Source: Hippophae tibetana
Lineage: Eukaryota > Streptophyta > Magnoliopsida > Rosales > Elaeagnaceae
Length of the DNA stretch: 64,000 nt
Assembly (NCBI GenBank): GCA_037013495.1
Contig: JAZDXN010000024.1
Location: 992,001 to 1,056,000 of the forward strand
Direction of reading: 5' to 3'
Positions within the stretch are counted from its first letter, which is position 1, and each line of letters opens with the position of its first letter. Below the pieces are notes generated by a model, which worked only from the letters and a program-made list of their open reading frames with translations, ran no database searches and was not told where the DNA came from. Positions 10,336 to 23,200 of the stretch are shown piece by piece. Made by a program: the position numbers and the translations under genes.

Positions 10336-12270
10336 TATGAATAAATAAATAAATAAAAAACTTAAACTTTTTTTTTTGTCTTTTTTGCAAAGGTAGGCAA
10401 TGGAAACAAATACTCTAAATGGTAATTCCTTATAACTATGATATATTTAAATGGAAATTATTATATCTTAAAATGCGAAACAATCAAAATTTAGAAATTT
10501 TGTATATTAATTTTTATATAAGAGATAAATACTTATCATTATTAATTATTTTATGAATTCAATACTCTTAACTTATTTATAAGTTATTCTTGTAGTGTTA
10601 GAATTTTCCGTATTGAATTTAACTTTATTTTTACCTGTCTCTCTCAAAATCTTGGTTCCAAACGAATTCGAAGAGTAAGGAGCTAGCAAAGATGTTGAGA
10701 AATATTACGCCCAAAAACCATTGAAATAATTTGGGCTAGGTAATAATATGTTTACAAATAATTTATGCACCAAACTCTTGTCATTACCTTTTCCCATTTG
10801 GTAGGTTGGTAACCAAATTTGGTTGAATTGGGCTCGGAAGCAAGACTTTGAAAGGAAAGAAAATAGTGAGAAAACATGAGTATGAATAAATAAATGGAAA
10901 AAAAACTTAAACTATTTTTTTGTCTTTTTTGCAAAGGTAGGCAATGGGAACAAATACTTTAAATTGTAATTCCTTATAACTATGATATATTTAAATGGAA
11001 ATTATTATATCTTAAAATGCGAAACAATCAAAATTTAGAAATTTTGTATATTAATTTTTATATAAGAGATAAATACTTATCATTATTAATTATTTTATGA
11101 ATTCAATATTTTTTACTTATTTATAAGTTATTCTTGTAGTGTTGGAATTTTCCGTATTGAATTTAACTTTATTTTTACCTATCTCTCCCAGAATCTAGGT
11201 TCCAAACGAATTCGAAGAGTAAGAAGCAAATAAGGATGTTGAGAAATATTGTGCCCATAAACCATAGAAATATTTCGGGACAGGTAATAATATATTTACA
11301 AATAATTTATGCACCAAACTCCTGTCATTACCTTTTCCCGTTTGGTAGGTTGGTAACCAAATTCGGTTGAATTGGGCTCGGAAGCAAGACTTTCAAAGGA
11401 AAGAAAATAGTGAGAAAACATGAGTATGAATAAATAAATAAATAAAAAACTTAAACTTTTTTTTTGTTTTTTTTGCAAAGGTAGGCAATGGAAACAAATA
11501 CTCTAAATGGTAATTCCTTATAACTATGATATATTTAAATGGAAATTATTATATCTTAAAATGCGAAACAATCAAAATTTAGAAATTTTGTATATTAATT
11601 TTTATATAAGAGATAAATACTTATCATTATTAATTATTTTATGAATTCAATACTCTTAACTTATTTATAAGTTATTCTTGTAGTGTTAGAATTTTCCGTA
11701 TTGAATTTAACTTTATTTTTACCTGTCTCTCTCAAAATCTTGGTTCCAAACGAATTCGAAGAGTAAGGAGCTAGCAAAGATGTTGAGAAATATTGTGCCC
11801 ATAAACCTTTGAAATATTTCGTGCTAGGTAATAATATGTTTACAAATAATTTATGCACCAAACTCTTGTCATTACCTTTTCCCATTTGGTAGGTTGGTAA
11901 CCAAATTCGGTTGAATTGGGCTCGGAAGCAAGACTTTGAAAGGAAAGAAAATAGTGAGAAAACATGAGTATGAATAAATAAATGGAAAAAAAATTTAAAC
12001 TTTTTTTTTGTCTTTTTTGCAAAGGTAGGCAATGGGAACAAATACTTTAAATTGTAATTCCTTATAACTATGATATATTTAAATGGAAATTATTATATCT
12101 TAAAATGCGAAACAATCAAAATTTAGAAATTTTGTATATTAATTTTTATATAAGAGATAAATACTTATCATTATTAATTATTTTATGAATTCAATATTCT
12201 TTACTTATTTATAAGTTATTCTTGTAGTGTTGGAATTTTCCGTATTGAATTTAACTTTATTTTTACCTAT
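10336..12270 (+). repeat. Seven-monomer-offset duplication, left copy
   Basis: Monomers starting at 10336, 10881 and 11425 and the left half of 11969 match those at 14145, 14690, 15234 and 15778 at a constant offset of 3809 bp (seven monomers plus one base). Shared rare tags are the T10 run in the first and GGAAAAAAAATTTAAAC in the fourth. The match stops at about 12270, where the left copy switches haplotype. Confidence 0.8.
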
Positions 12271-12512
12271 CTCTCTCAAAATCTTGGTTCCAAACGAATT
12301 CGAAGAGTAAGGAGCTAGCAAAGATGTTGAGAAATATTACGCCCAAAAACCATTGAAATAATTTGGGCTAGGTAATAATATGTTTACAAATAATTTATGC
12401 ACCAAACTCTTGTCATTACCTTTTCCCATTTGGTAGGTTGGTAACCAAATTTGGTTGAATTGGGCTCGGAAGCAAGACTTTGAAAGGAAAGAAAATAGTG
12501 AGAAAACATGAG
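11969..12512 (+). repeat. Chimeric monomer M23
   Basis: The left half matches the B-like monomer at 15778 (AATTTAAAC head, c block ATTCTTTAC, CCTAT). From about 12269-12275 it reads CTCTCAAAATCTTGG and continues with the third d haplotype and its tail. The switch marks the boundary of the 3809-bp duplication, so it is likely an exchange junction. Confidence 0.8.
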
Positions 12513-14144
12513 TATGAATAAATAAATGGAAAAAAAACTTAAACTATTTTTTTGTCTTTTTTTGCAAAGGTAGGCAATGGGAACAAATACTTTAAATTGT
12601 AATTCCTTATAACTATGATATATTTAAATGGAAATTATTATATCTTAAAATGCGAAACAATCAAAATTTAGAAATTTTGTATATTAATTTTTATATAAGA
12701 GATAAATACTTATCATTATTAATTATTTTATGAATTCAATATTTTTTACTTATTTATAAGTTATTCTTGTAGTGTTGGAATTTTCCGTATTGAATTTAAC
12801 TTTATTTTTACCTATCTCTCCCAGAATCTAGGTTCCAAACGAATTCGAAGAGTAAGAAGCAAATAAGGATGTTGAGAAATATTGTGCCCATAAACCATAG
12901 AAATATTTCGGGACAGGTAATAATATATTTACAAATAATTTATGCACCAAACTCCTGTCATTACCTTTCCCGTTTGGTAGGTTGGTAACCAAATTCGGTT
13001 GAATTGGGCTCGGAAGCAAGACTTTCAAAGGAAAGAAAATAGTGAGAAAACATGAGTATGAATAAATAAATAAATAAAAAACTTAAACTTTTTTTTTTGT
13101 CTTTTTTGCAAAGGTAGGCAATGGAAACAAATACTCTAAATGGTAATTCCTTATAACTATGATATATTTAAATGGAAATTATTATATCTTAAAATGCGAA
13201 ACAATCAAAATTTAGAAATTTTGTATATTAATTTTTATATAAGAGATAAATACTTATCATTATTAATTATTTTATGAATTCAATACTCTTAACTTATTTA
13301 TAAGTTATTCTTGTAGTGTTAGAATTTTCCGTATTGAATTTAACTTTATTTTTACCTGTCTCTCTCAAAATCTTGGTTCCAAACGAATTCGAAGAGTAAG
13401 GAGCTAGCAAAGATGTTGAGAAATATTACGCCCAAAAACCATTGAAATAATTTGGGCTAGGTAATAATATGTTTACAAATAATTTATGCACCAAACTCTT
13501 GTCATTACCTTTTCCCATTTGGTAGGTTGGTAACCAAATTTGGTTGAATTGGGCTCGGAAGCAAGACTTTGAAAGGAAAGAAAATAGTGAGAAAACATGA
13601 GTATGAATAAATAAATGGAAAAAAAACTTAAACTATTTTTTTGTCTTTTTTGCAAAGGTAGGCAATGGGAACAAATACTTTAAATTGTAATTCCTTATAA
13701 CTATGATATATTTAAATGGAAATTATTATATCTTAAAATGCGAAACAATCAAAATTTAGAAATTTTGTATATTAATTTTTATATAAGAGATAAATACTTA
13801 TCATTATTAATTATTTTATGAATTCAATATTTTTTACTTATTTATAAGTTATTCTTGTAGTGTTGGAATTTTCCGTATTGAATTTAACTTTATTTTTACC
13901 TATCTCTCCCAGAATCTAGGTTCCAAACGAATTCGAAGAGTAAGAAGCAAATAAGGATGTTGAGAAATATTGTGCCCATAAACCATAGAAATATTTCGGG
14001 ACAGGTAATAATATATTTACAAATAATTTATGCACCAAACTCCTGTCATTACCTTTCCCGTTTGGTAGGTTGGTAACCAAATTCGGTTGAATTGGGCTCG
14101 GAAGCAAGACTTTCAAAGGAAAGAAAATAGTGAGAAAACATGAG
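12513..14144 (+). repeat. Dimer-type copies M24-M26
   Basis: Starts at 12513, 13057 and 13602. The pair 13057/13602 repeats as 14145/14690 with period 1088 bp: an L-head copy with the third d haplotype, then a CTATT-head B-like copy. The B-like copies at 12513 and 13602 share the ACCTTTCCCG deletion with M19. Confidence 0.75.
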
Positions 14145-16078
14145 TATGAATAAATAAATAAATAAAAAACTTAAACTTTTTTTTTTGTCTTTTTTGCAAA
14201 GGTAGGCAATGGAAACAAATACTCTAAATGGTAATTCCTTATAACTATGATATATTTAAATGGAAATTATTATATCTTAAAATGCGAAACAATCAAAATT
14301 TAGAAATTTTGTATATTAATTTTTATATAAGAGATAAATACTTATCATTATTAATTATTTTATGAATTCAATACTCTTAACTTATTTATAAGTTATTCTT
14401 GTAGTGTTAGAATTTTCCGTATTGAATTTAACTTTATTTTTACCTGTCTCTCTCAAAATCTTGGTTCCAAACGAATTCGAAGAGTAAGGAGCTAGCAAAG
14501 ATGTTGAGAAATATTACGCCCAAAAACCATTGAAATAATTTGGGCTAGGTAATAATATGTTTACAAATAATTTATGCACCAAACTCTTGTCATTACCTTT
14601 TCCCATTTGGTAGGTTGGTAACCAAATTTGGTTGAATTGGGCTCGGAAGCAAGACTTTGAAAGGAAAGAAAATAGTGAGAAAACATGAGTATGAATAAAT
14701 AAATGGAAAAAAAACTTAAACTATTTTTTTGTCTTTTTTGCAAAGGTAGGCAATGGGAACAAATACTTTAAATTGTAATTCCTTATAACTATGATATATT
14801 TAAATGGAAATTATTATATCTTAAAATGCGAAACAATCAAAATTTAGAAATTTTGTATATTAATTTTTATATAAGAGATAAATACTTATCATTATTAATT
14901 ATTTTATGAATTCAATATTTTTTACTTATTTATAAGTTATTCTTGTAGTGTTGGAATTTTCCGTATTGAATTTAACTTTATTTTTACCTATCTCTCCCAG
15001 AATCTAGGTTCCAAACGAATTCGAAGAGTAAGAAGCAAATAAGGATGTTGAGAAATATTGTGCCCATAAACCATAGAAATATTTCGGGACAGGTAATAAT
15101 ATATTTACAAATAATTTATGCACCAAACTCCTGTCATTACCTTTTCCCGTTTGGTAGGTTGGTAACCAAATTCGGTTGAATTGGGCTCGGAAGCAAGACG
15201 TTCAAAGGAAAGAAAATAGTGAGAAAACATGAGTATGAATAAATAAATAAATAAAAAACTTAAACTTTTTTTTTGTCTTTTTTGCAAAGGTAGGCAATGG
15301 AAACAAATACTCTAAATGGTAATTCCTTATAACTATGATATATTTAAATGGAAATTATTATATCTTAAAATGCGAAACAATCAAAATTTAGAAATTTTGT
15401 ATATTAATTTTTATATAAGAGATAAATACTTATCATTATTAATTATTTTATGAATTCAATACTCTTAACTTATTTATAAGTTATTCTTGTAGTGTTAGAA
15501 TTTTCCGTATTGAATTTAACTTTATTTTTACCTGTCTCTCTCAAAATCTTGGTTCCAAACGAATTCGAAGAGTAAGGAGCTAGCAAAGATGTTGAGAAAT
15601 ATTGTGCCCATAAACCTTTGAAATATTTCGTGCTAGGTAATAATATGTTTACAAATAATTTATGCACCAAACTCTTGTCATTACCTTTTCCCATTTGGTA
15701 GGTTGGTAACCAAATTCGGTTGAATTGGGCTCGGAAGCAAGACTTTGAAAGGAAAGAAAATAGTGAGAAAACATGAGTATGAATAAATAAATGGAAAAAA
15801 AATTTAAACTTTTTTTTTGTCTTTTTTGCAAAGGTAGGCAATGGGAACAAATACTTTAAATTGTAATTCCTTATAACTATGATATATTTAAATGGAAATT
15901 ATTATATCTTAAAATGCGAAACAATCAAAATTTAGAAATTTTGTATATTAATTTTTATATAAGAGATAAATACTTATCATTATTAATTATTTTATGAATT
16001 CAATATTCTTTACTTATTTATAAGTTATTCTTGTAGTGTTGGAATTTTCCGTATTGAATTTAACTTTATTTTTACCTA
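14145..16078 (+). repeat. Seven-monomer-offset duplication, right copy
   Basis: Counterpart of 10336-12270. It differs by private changes such as AAGACGTTC near 15199; the left copy has its own changes, such as TTTGTTTTTTTTGC near 11465. After about 16078 this copy continues as an ordinary B-like body with CCCACAAACTATAG. Confidence 0.8.
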
Positions 16079-16321
16079 TCTCTCCCAGAATCTAGGTTCC
16101 AAACGAATTCGAAGAGTAAGAAGCAAATAAGGATGTTGAGAAATATTGTGCCCACAAACTATAGAAATATTTCGGGACAGGTAATAATATATTTACAAAT
16201 AATTTATGCACCAAACTCCTGTCATTACCTTTTCCCGTTTGGTAGGTTGGTAACCAAATTCGGTTGAATTGGGCTCGGAAGCAAGACTTTCAAAGGAAAG
16301 AAAATAGTGAGAAAACATGAG

Positions 16322-16865
16322 TATGAATAAATAAATAAATAAAAAACTTAAACTTTTTTTTTGTCTTTTTTGCAAAGGTAGGCAATGGAAACAAATACTC
16401 TAAATTGTAATTCCTTATAACTATGATATATTTAAATGGAAATTATTATATCTTAAAATGCGAAACAATCAAAATTTAGAAATTTTGTATATTAATTTTT
16501 ATATAAGAGATAAATACTTATCATTATTAATTATTTTATGAATTCAATACTCTTAACTTATTTATAAGTTATTCTTGTAGTGTTAGAATTTTCCGTATTG
16601 AATTTAACTTTATTTTTACCTATCTCTCCCAGAATCTAGGTTCCAAACGAATTCGAAGAGTAAGAAGCAAATAAGGATGTTGAGAAATATTGTGCCCATA
16701 AACCATAGAAATATTTCGGGACAGGTAATAATATATTTACAAATAATTTATGCACCAAACTCCTGTCATTACCTTTTCCCGTTTGGTAGATTGGTAACCA
16801 AATTCGGTTGAATTGGGCTCGGAAGCAAGACTTTCAAAGGAAATAAAATAGTGAGAAAACAAGAG
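16322..16865 (+). repeat. Chimeric monomer M31
   Basis: The left part has the A-like c block (CAATACTCTTAAC, TTAGAATT), but from about 16620 it reads CCTATCTCTCCCAGAATC and a B-like d block. The switch lies in the conserved stretch between the two EcoRI sites, as in M23. The tail introduces GGTAGATTGG and GAAATAAAATAG, which later become common. Confidence 0.75.
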
Positions 16866-17410
16866 TATGAATAAATAAATAAATAAAAAACTTAAACATT
16901 TTTTTTTGTCTTTTTTGCAAAGGTAGGCAATGGAAACAAATACTCTAAATTGTAATTCCTTATAACTATGATATATTTAAATGGAAATTATTATATCTTA
17001 AAATGCGAAACAATCAAAATTTAGAAATTTTGTATATTAATTTTTATATAAGAGATAAATACTTATCATTATTAATTATTTTATGAATTCAATACTCTTA
17101 ACTTATTTATAAGTTATTATTGTAGTGTTAGAATTTTCCGTATTGAATTTAACTTTATTTTTACCTCTCTCTCTCAAAATCTAGGTTCCAAACGAATTCG
17201 AAGAGTAAGAAGCAAGTAAAGATGTTGAGAAATATTACGCCCAAAAACCATTGAAATAATTTGGGCTAGGTAATAATATGTTTACAAATAATTTATGCAC
17301 CAAACTCTTGTCATTACCTTTTCCCATTTGGTAGGTTGGTAACCAAATTCGGTTGAATTGGTCTCGTAAGCAAGACTTTGAAAGGAAAGAAAATAGTGAG
17401 AAAACATGAG
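16866..17410 (+). repeat. Monomer M32, founder-like copy of the ACAT/TTATTATTG type
   Basis: L head with ACATTTTT, TTATTATTG instead of TTATTCTTG, CCTCTCTCTCTCAAAATC, and the hairpin d haplotype preceded by GAAGCAAGTAAAG. Nearly the same monomer recurs at 19587 and 21764, which have GGTCTGGTAAGC where this copy has GGTCTCGTAAGC. Confidence 0.75.
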
Positions 17411-19586
17411 TATGAATAAATAAATGGAAAAAAAACTTAAACTTTTTTTTGTCTTTTTTGCAAAGGTAGGAAAGGGAAATAAATACTCTAAATTGTAATT
17501 CCTTATGACAATGATATATTTAAATGGAAATTATTATATCTTAAAATGCGAAACAATCAACATTTAGAAATTTTGCTTATTAATTTTTATATAAGAGATA
17601 AATACTTATCATTTTTAATTATTTTATGAATTCAATATTCTTAACTTATTTATAAGTTATTCTTGTAGTGTTGGAATTTTACGTATTAAATTTAAATTTA
17701 TTTTTACCTATCTCTCCTAGAATCTAGGTTCCAAACGAATTCGAAGAGTAAGAAGCAAGTAAGGATGTTGGCAAATATTGTGCCCATAAACCATAGAAAT
17801 ATTTCGGGACAGGTAATAATATATTTACAAATAATTTATGCACCAAACTCCTGTCATTACCTTTTCCCGTTTGGTAGATTGGTAACCAAATTCGATTGAA
17901 TTGGGCTCGGAAGCAAGACTTTGAAAGGAAAGAAAATAGTGAGAAAACATGAGTATGAATAAATAAATGGAAAAAAAACTTAAACTTTTTTTTTTGTCTT
18001 TTTTGCAAAGGTAGGCAATGGGAACAAATACTTTAAATTGTAATTCCTTATAACTATGATATATTTAAATGGAAATTATTATATCTTAAAATGCGAAACA
18101 ATCAAAATTTAGAAATTTTGTATATTAATTTTTATATAAGAGATAAATACTTATCATTATTAATTATTTTATGAATTCAATATTTTTTACTTATTTATAA
18201 GTTATTCTTGTAGTGTTGGAATTTTCCGTATTGAATTTAACTTTATTTTTACCTATCTCTCCCAGAATCTAGGTTCCAAACGAATTCGAAGAGTAAGAAG
18301 CAAATAAGGATGTTGAGAAATATTGTGCCCATAAACCATAGAAATATTTCGGGACAGGTAATAATATATTTACAAATAATTTATGCACCAAACTCCTGTC
18401 ATTACCTTTTCCCGTTTGGTAGATTGGTAACCAAATTCGGTTGAAAGGGGCTCGGAAGCAAGACTTTCAAAGGAAAGAAAATAGTGAGAAAACATGAGTA
18501 TGAATAAATAAATGGAAAAAAAACTTAAAATTTTTTTTGTCTTTTTTGCAAAGGTAGGAAAGGGAAATAAATACTCTAAATTGTAATTCCTTATAACAAT
18601 GATATATTTAAATGGAAATTATTATATCTTAAAATGCGAAACAATCAACATTTAGAAATTTTGCTTATTAATTTTTATATAAGAGATAAATACTTATCAT
18701 TTTTAATTATTTTATGAATTCAATATTCTTAACTTATTTATAAGTTATTCTTGTAGTGTTGGAATTTTACGTATTAAATTTAAATTTATTTTTACCTATC
18801 TCTCCTAGAATCTAGGTTCCAAACGAATTCGAAGAGTAAGAAGCAAGTAAGGATGTTGGCAAATATTGTGCCCATAAACCATAGAAATATTTCGGGACAG
18901 GTAATAATATATTTACAAATAATTTATGCACCAAACTCCTGTCATTACCTTTTCCCGTTTGGTAGATTGGTAACCAAATTCGGTTGAATTGGGCTCGGAA
19001 GCAAGACTTTGAAAGGAAAGAAAATAGTGAGAAAACATGAGTATGAATAAATAAATGGAAAAAAAACTTAAACTTTTTTTTTTGTCTTTTTTGGAAAGGT
19101 AGGCAATGGGAACAAATACTTTAAATTGTAATTCCTTATAACTATGATATATTTAAATGGAAATTATTATATCTTAAAATGCGAAACAATCAAAATTTAG
19201 AAATTTTGTATATTAATTTTTATATAAGAGATAAATACTTATCATTATTAATTATTTTATGAATTCAATATTTTTTACTTATTTATAAGTTATTCTTGTA
19301 GTGTTGGAATTTTCCGTATTGAATTTAACTTTATTTTTACCTATCTCTCCCAGAATCTAGGTTCCAAACGAATTCGAAGAGTAAGAAGCAAATAAGGATG
19401 TTGAGAAATATTGTGCCCATAAACCATAGAAATATTTCGGGACAGGTAATAATATATTTACAAATAATTTATGCACCAAACTCCTGTCATTACCTTTTCC
19501 CGTTTGGTAGATTGGTAACCAAATTCGGTTGAAAGGGGCTCGGAAGCAAGACTTTCAAAGGAAATAAAATAGTGAGAAAACATGAG
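17411..19586 (+). repeat. Tandem dimer duplication (period 1088 bp)
   Basis: Monomers at 17411/17954 match those at 18499/19042. The first of each pair is the divergent AGGGAAAT type with CAACATTTAG, TTGCTTATT, the 14-bp palindrome TAAATTTAAATTTA and ATGTTGGCAAAT. The second is B-like with GTTGAAAGGGGCTC. Few differences were seen (for example TTATGACAATG against TTATAACAATG, and TTCGATTG against TTCGGTTG), so the event looks recent. Confidence 0.85.
17687..17700. repeat. 14-bp palindrome TAAATTTAAATTTA (subfamily marker)
   Basis: A perfect palindrome created where most monomers read TGAATTTAACTTTA. It was seen in the monomers near 18.8, 20.4, 20.95, 23.1, 26.9, 27.5, 34.0, 34.5, 43.8 and 44.9 kb, usually with TTTTACGTATT just before it. 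Confidence 0.75.
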
Positions 19587-21679
19587 TATGAATAAATAAA
19601 TAAATAAAAAACTTAAACATTTTTTTTTGTCTTTTTTGCAAAGGTAGGCAATGGAAACAAATACTCTAAATTGTAATTCCTTATAACTATGATATATTTA
19701 AATGGAAATTATTATATCTTAAAATGCGAAACAATCAAAATTTAGAAATTTTGTATATTAATTTTTATATAAGAGATAAATACTTATCATTATTAATTAT
19801 TTTATGAATTCAATACTCTTAACTTATTTATAAGTTATTATTGTAGTGTTAGAATTTTCCGTATTGAATTTAACTTTATTTTTACCTCTCTCTCTCAAAA
19901 TCTAGGTTCCAAACGAATTCGAAGAGTAAGAAGCAAGTAAAGATGTTGAGAAATATTACGCCCAAAAACCATTGAAATAATTTGGGCTAGGTAATAATAT
20001 GTTTACAAATAATTTATGCACCAAACTCTTGTCATTACCTTTTCCCATTTGGTAGGTTGGTAACCAAATTCGGTTGAATTGGTCTGGTAAGCAAGACTTT
20101 GAAAGGAAAGAAAATAGTGAGAAAACATGAGTATGAATAAATAAATGGAAAAAAAACTTAAACTTTTTTTTTGTCTTTTTTGCAAAGGTAGGCAATGGAA
20201 AAAAATACTCTAAATTGTAATTCCTTATAACTATGATATATTTAAATGGAAATTATTATATCTTAAAATGGGAAACAATCAAAATTTAGAAATTTTGTAT
20301 ATTAATTTCTATATAAGAGATAAATACATATCATTATTAATTATTTTATAAATTCAATATTCTTAACTTATTTATAAGTTATTCTTGTAGTTTTGGAATT
20401 TTACGTATTAAATTTAAATTTATTTTTACCTATCTCTCCCAAAATCTAGGTTCCAAACGAATTCGAAGAGTAAGAAGCAAGTAAGGATGTTGAGAAATAT
20501 TGTGCCCATAAACCATAGAAATATTTCGGGATAGGTAATAATATATTTACAAATAATTTATGCACCAAACTCCTGTCATTACCTTTTCCCGTTTGGTAGG
20601 TTGGTAACCAAATTCGGTTGAATTTGGCTCGGAAGCAAGACTTTGAAAGGAAAGAAAATAGTGAGAAAACATGAGTATGAATAAATAAATGGAAAGAAAA
20701 CTTAAATTTTTTTTTTGTCTTTTTTGCAAAGGTAGGAAAGGGAAATAAATACTCTAAATTGTAATTCCTTATAACAATGATATATTTAAATGGAAATTAT
20801 TATATCTTAAAATACGAAACAATCAACATTTAGAAATTTTGCTTATTAATTTTTATATAAGAGATAAATACTTATCATTTTTAACTATTTTATGAATTCA
20901 ATATTCTTAACTTATTTATAAGTTATTCTTGTAGTGTTGGAATTTTACGTATTAAATTTAAATTTATTTTTACCTATCTCTCCTAGAATCTAGGTTCCAA
21001 ACGAATTCGAAGAGTAAGAAGCAAGTAAGGATGTTGACAAATATTGTGCCCATAAACCATAGAAATATTTCGGGATAGGTAATAATATATTTACAAATAA
21101 TTTATGCACCAAACTCTTGTCATTACCTTTTCCCATTTGGTAGGTTGGTAACCAAATTCGGTTGAATTGGGCTCGGAAGCAAGACTTTCAAAGGAAAGAA
21201 AATAGTGAGGAAACATGAGTATGAATAAATAAATAAATAAAAAACTTAAACATTTTTTTTGTCTCTTTTGCTAAGGTAGGCAAGGGAAATAAATACTCTA
21301 AATTGTAATTCCTTATAACTATGTTATATTTAAATGGAAATTATAATATCTTAAAATGCGAAACAATCAAAATTTAGATATTTTGTATATTAATTTTTAT
21401 ATAAGACGTAAATACTTATCATTATTAATTATTTTATGAATTCAATATTCTTACCTTATTTATAAGTTATTCTTGTAGTGTTATAATTTTCCATATTGAA
21501 TTTAACTTTATTTTTACCTGTCTCTCTCAAAATCTTGGTTCCAAACGAATTCGAAGAGTAAGGAGCTAGTAAAGATGTTGAGAAATATTGTGAACATAAA
21601 CCTTTGAAATATTTCGTGCTAGGTAATAATATATTTACAAATAATTTATGCACCAAACTCTTGTCATTACCTTTTCCCA
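19503..21679 (+). repeat. Four-monomer tandem duplication, copy 1 (2177 bp)
   Basis: Sequence here recurs 2177 bp downstream. The first base that still differs on the left is 19502 (G) against 21679 (A), so the junction lies just to the right of it, in the tail of monomer M36. Included monomers start at 19587, 20132, 20676 and 21220. The two at 19587 and 20132 look essentially identical to their copies. Confidence 0.85.
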
Positions 21680-21763
21680 TTTGGTAGATTGGTAACCAAA
21701 TTCGGTTGAAAGGGGCTCGGAAGCAAGACTTTCAAAGGAAATAAAATAGTGAGAAAACATGAG
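21220..21763 (+). repeat. Junction monomer M40
   Basis: The left three quarters match the GTCTCTTTTGCTAAGG type also seen at 27742 and 34808. The tail from about 21680 (GGTAGATTGG, GTTGAAAGGGGCTC, AAATAAAATAG) matches the tail of M36. This is what a tandem-duplication junction formed by unequal exchange within the monomer tail should look like. Confidence 0.8.
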
Positions 21764-23200
21764 TATGAATAAATAAATAAATAAAAAACTTAAACATTTT
21801 TTTTTGTCTTTTTTGCAAAGGTAGGCAATGGAAACAAATACTCTAAATTGTAATTCCTTATAACTATGATATATTTAAATGGAAATTATTATATCTTAAA
21901 ATGCGAAACAATCAAAATTTAGAAATTTTGTATATTAATTTTTATATAAGAGATAAATACTTATCATTATTAATTATTTTATGAATTCAATACTCTTAAC
22001 TTATTTATAAGTTATTATTGTAGTGTTAGAATTTTCCGTATTGAATTTAACTTTATTTTTACCTCTCTCTCTCAAAATCTAGGTTCCAAACGAATTCGAA
22101 GAGTAAGAAGCAAGTAAAGATGTTGAGAAATATTACGCCCAAAAACCATTGAAATAATTTGGGCTAGGTAATAATATGTTTACAAATAATTTATGCACCA
22201 AACTCTTGTCATTACCTTTTCCCATTTGGTAGGTTGGTAACCAAATTCGGTTGAATTGGTCTGGTAAGCAAGACTTTGAAAGGAAAGAAAATAGTGAGAA
22301 AACATGAGTATGAATAAATAAATGGAAAAAAAACTTAAACTTTTTTTTTGTCTTTTTTGCAAAGGTAGGCAATGGAAAAAAATACTCTAAATTGTAATTC
22401 CTTATAACTATGATATATTTAAATGGAAATTATTATATCTTAAAATGGGAAACAATCAAAATTTAGAAATTTTGTATATTAATTTCTATATAAGAGATAA
22501 ATACATATCATTATTAATTATTTTATAAATTCAATATTCTTAACTTATTTATAAGTTATTCTTGTAGTTTTGGAATTTTACGTATTAAATTTAAATTTAT
22601 TTTTACCTATCTCTCCCAAAATCTAGGTTCCAAACGAATTCGAAGAGTAAGAAGCAAGTAAGGATGTTGAGAAATATTGTGCCCATAAACCATAGAAATA
22701 TTTCGGGATAGGTAATAATATATTTACAAATAATTTATGCACCAAACTCCTGTCATTACCTTTTCCCGTTTGGTAGGTTGGTAACCAAATTCGGTTGAAT
22801 TTGGCTCGGAAGCAAGACTTTGAAAGGAAAGAAAATAGTGAGAAAACATGAGTATGAATAAATAAATGGAAAAAAAACTTAAAATTTTTTTTTGTCTTTT
22901 TTGCAAAGGTAGGAAAGGGAAATAAATACTCTAAATTGTAATTCCTTATAACAATGATATATTTAAATGGAAATTATTATATCTTAAAATGCGAAACAAT
23001 CAACATTTAGAAATTTTGCTTATTAATTTTTATATAAGAGATAAATACTTATCATTTTTAATTATTTTATGAATTCAATATTCTTAACTTATTTATAAGT
23101 TATTCTTGTAGTGTTGGAATTTTACGTATTAAATTTAAATTTATTTTTACCTATCTCTCCTAGAATCTAGGTTCCAAACGAATTCGAAGAGTAAGAAGCA
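21680..23200 (+). repeat. Four-monomer tandem duplication, copy 2
   Basis: Monomers at 21764 and 22309 repeat those at 19587 and 20132. The next (22853) resembles 20676 but differs at several sites (GGAAAAAAAAC against GGAAAGAAAAC, ATGCGAAAC against ATACGAAAC) and departs in the d block at about 23200. Close identity therefore ends near 22872. Confidence 0.8.
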
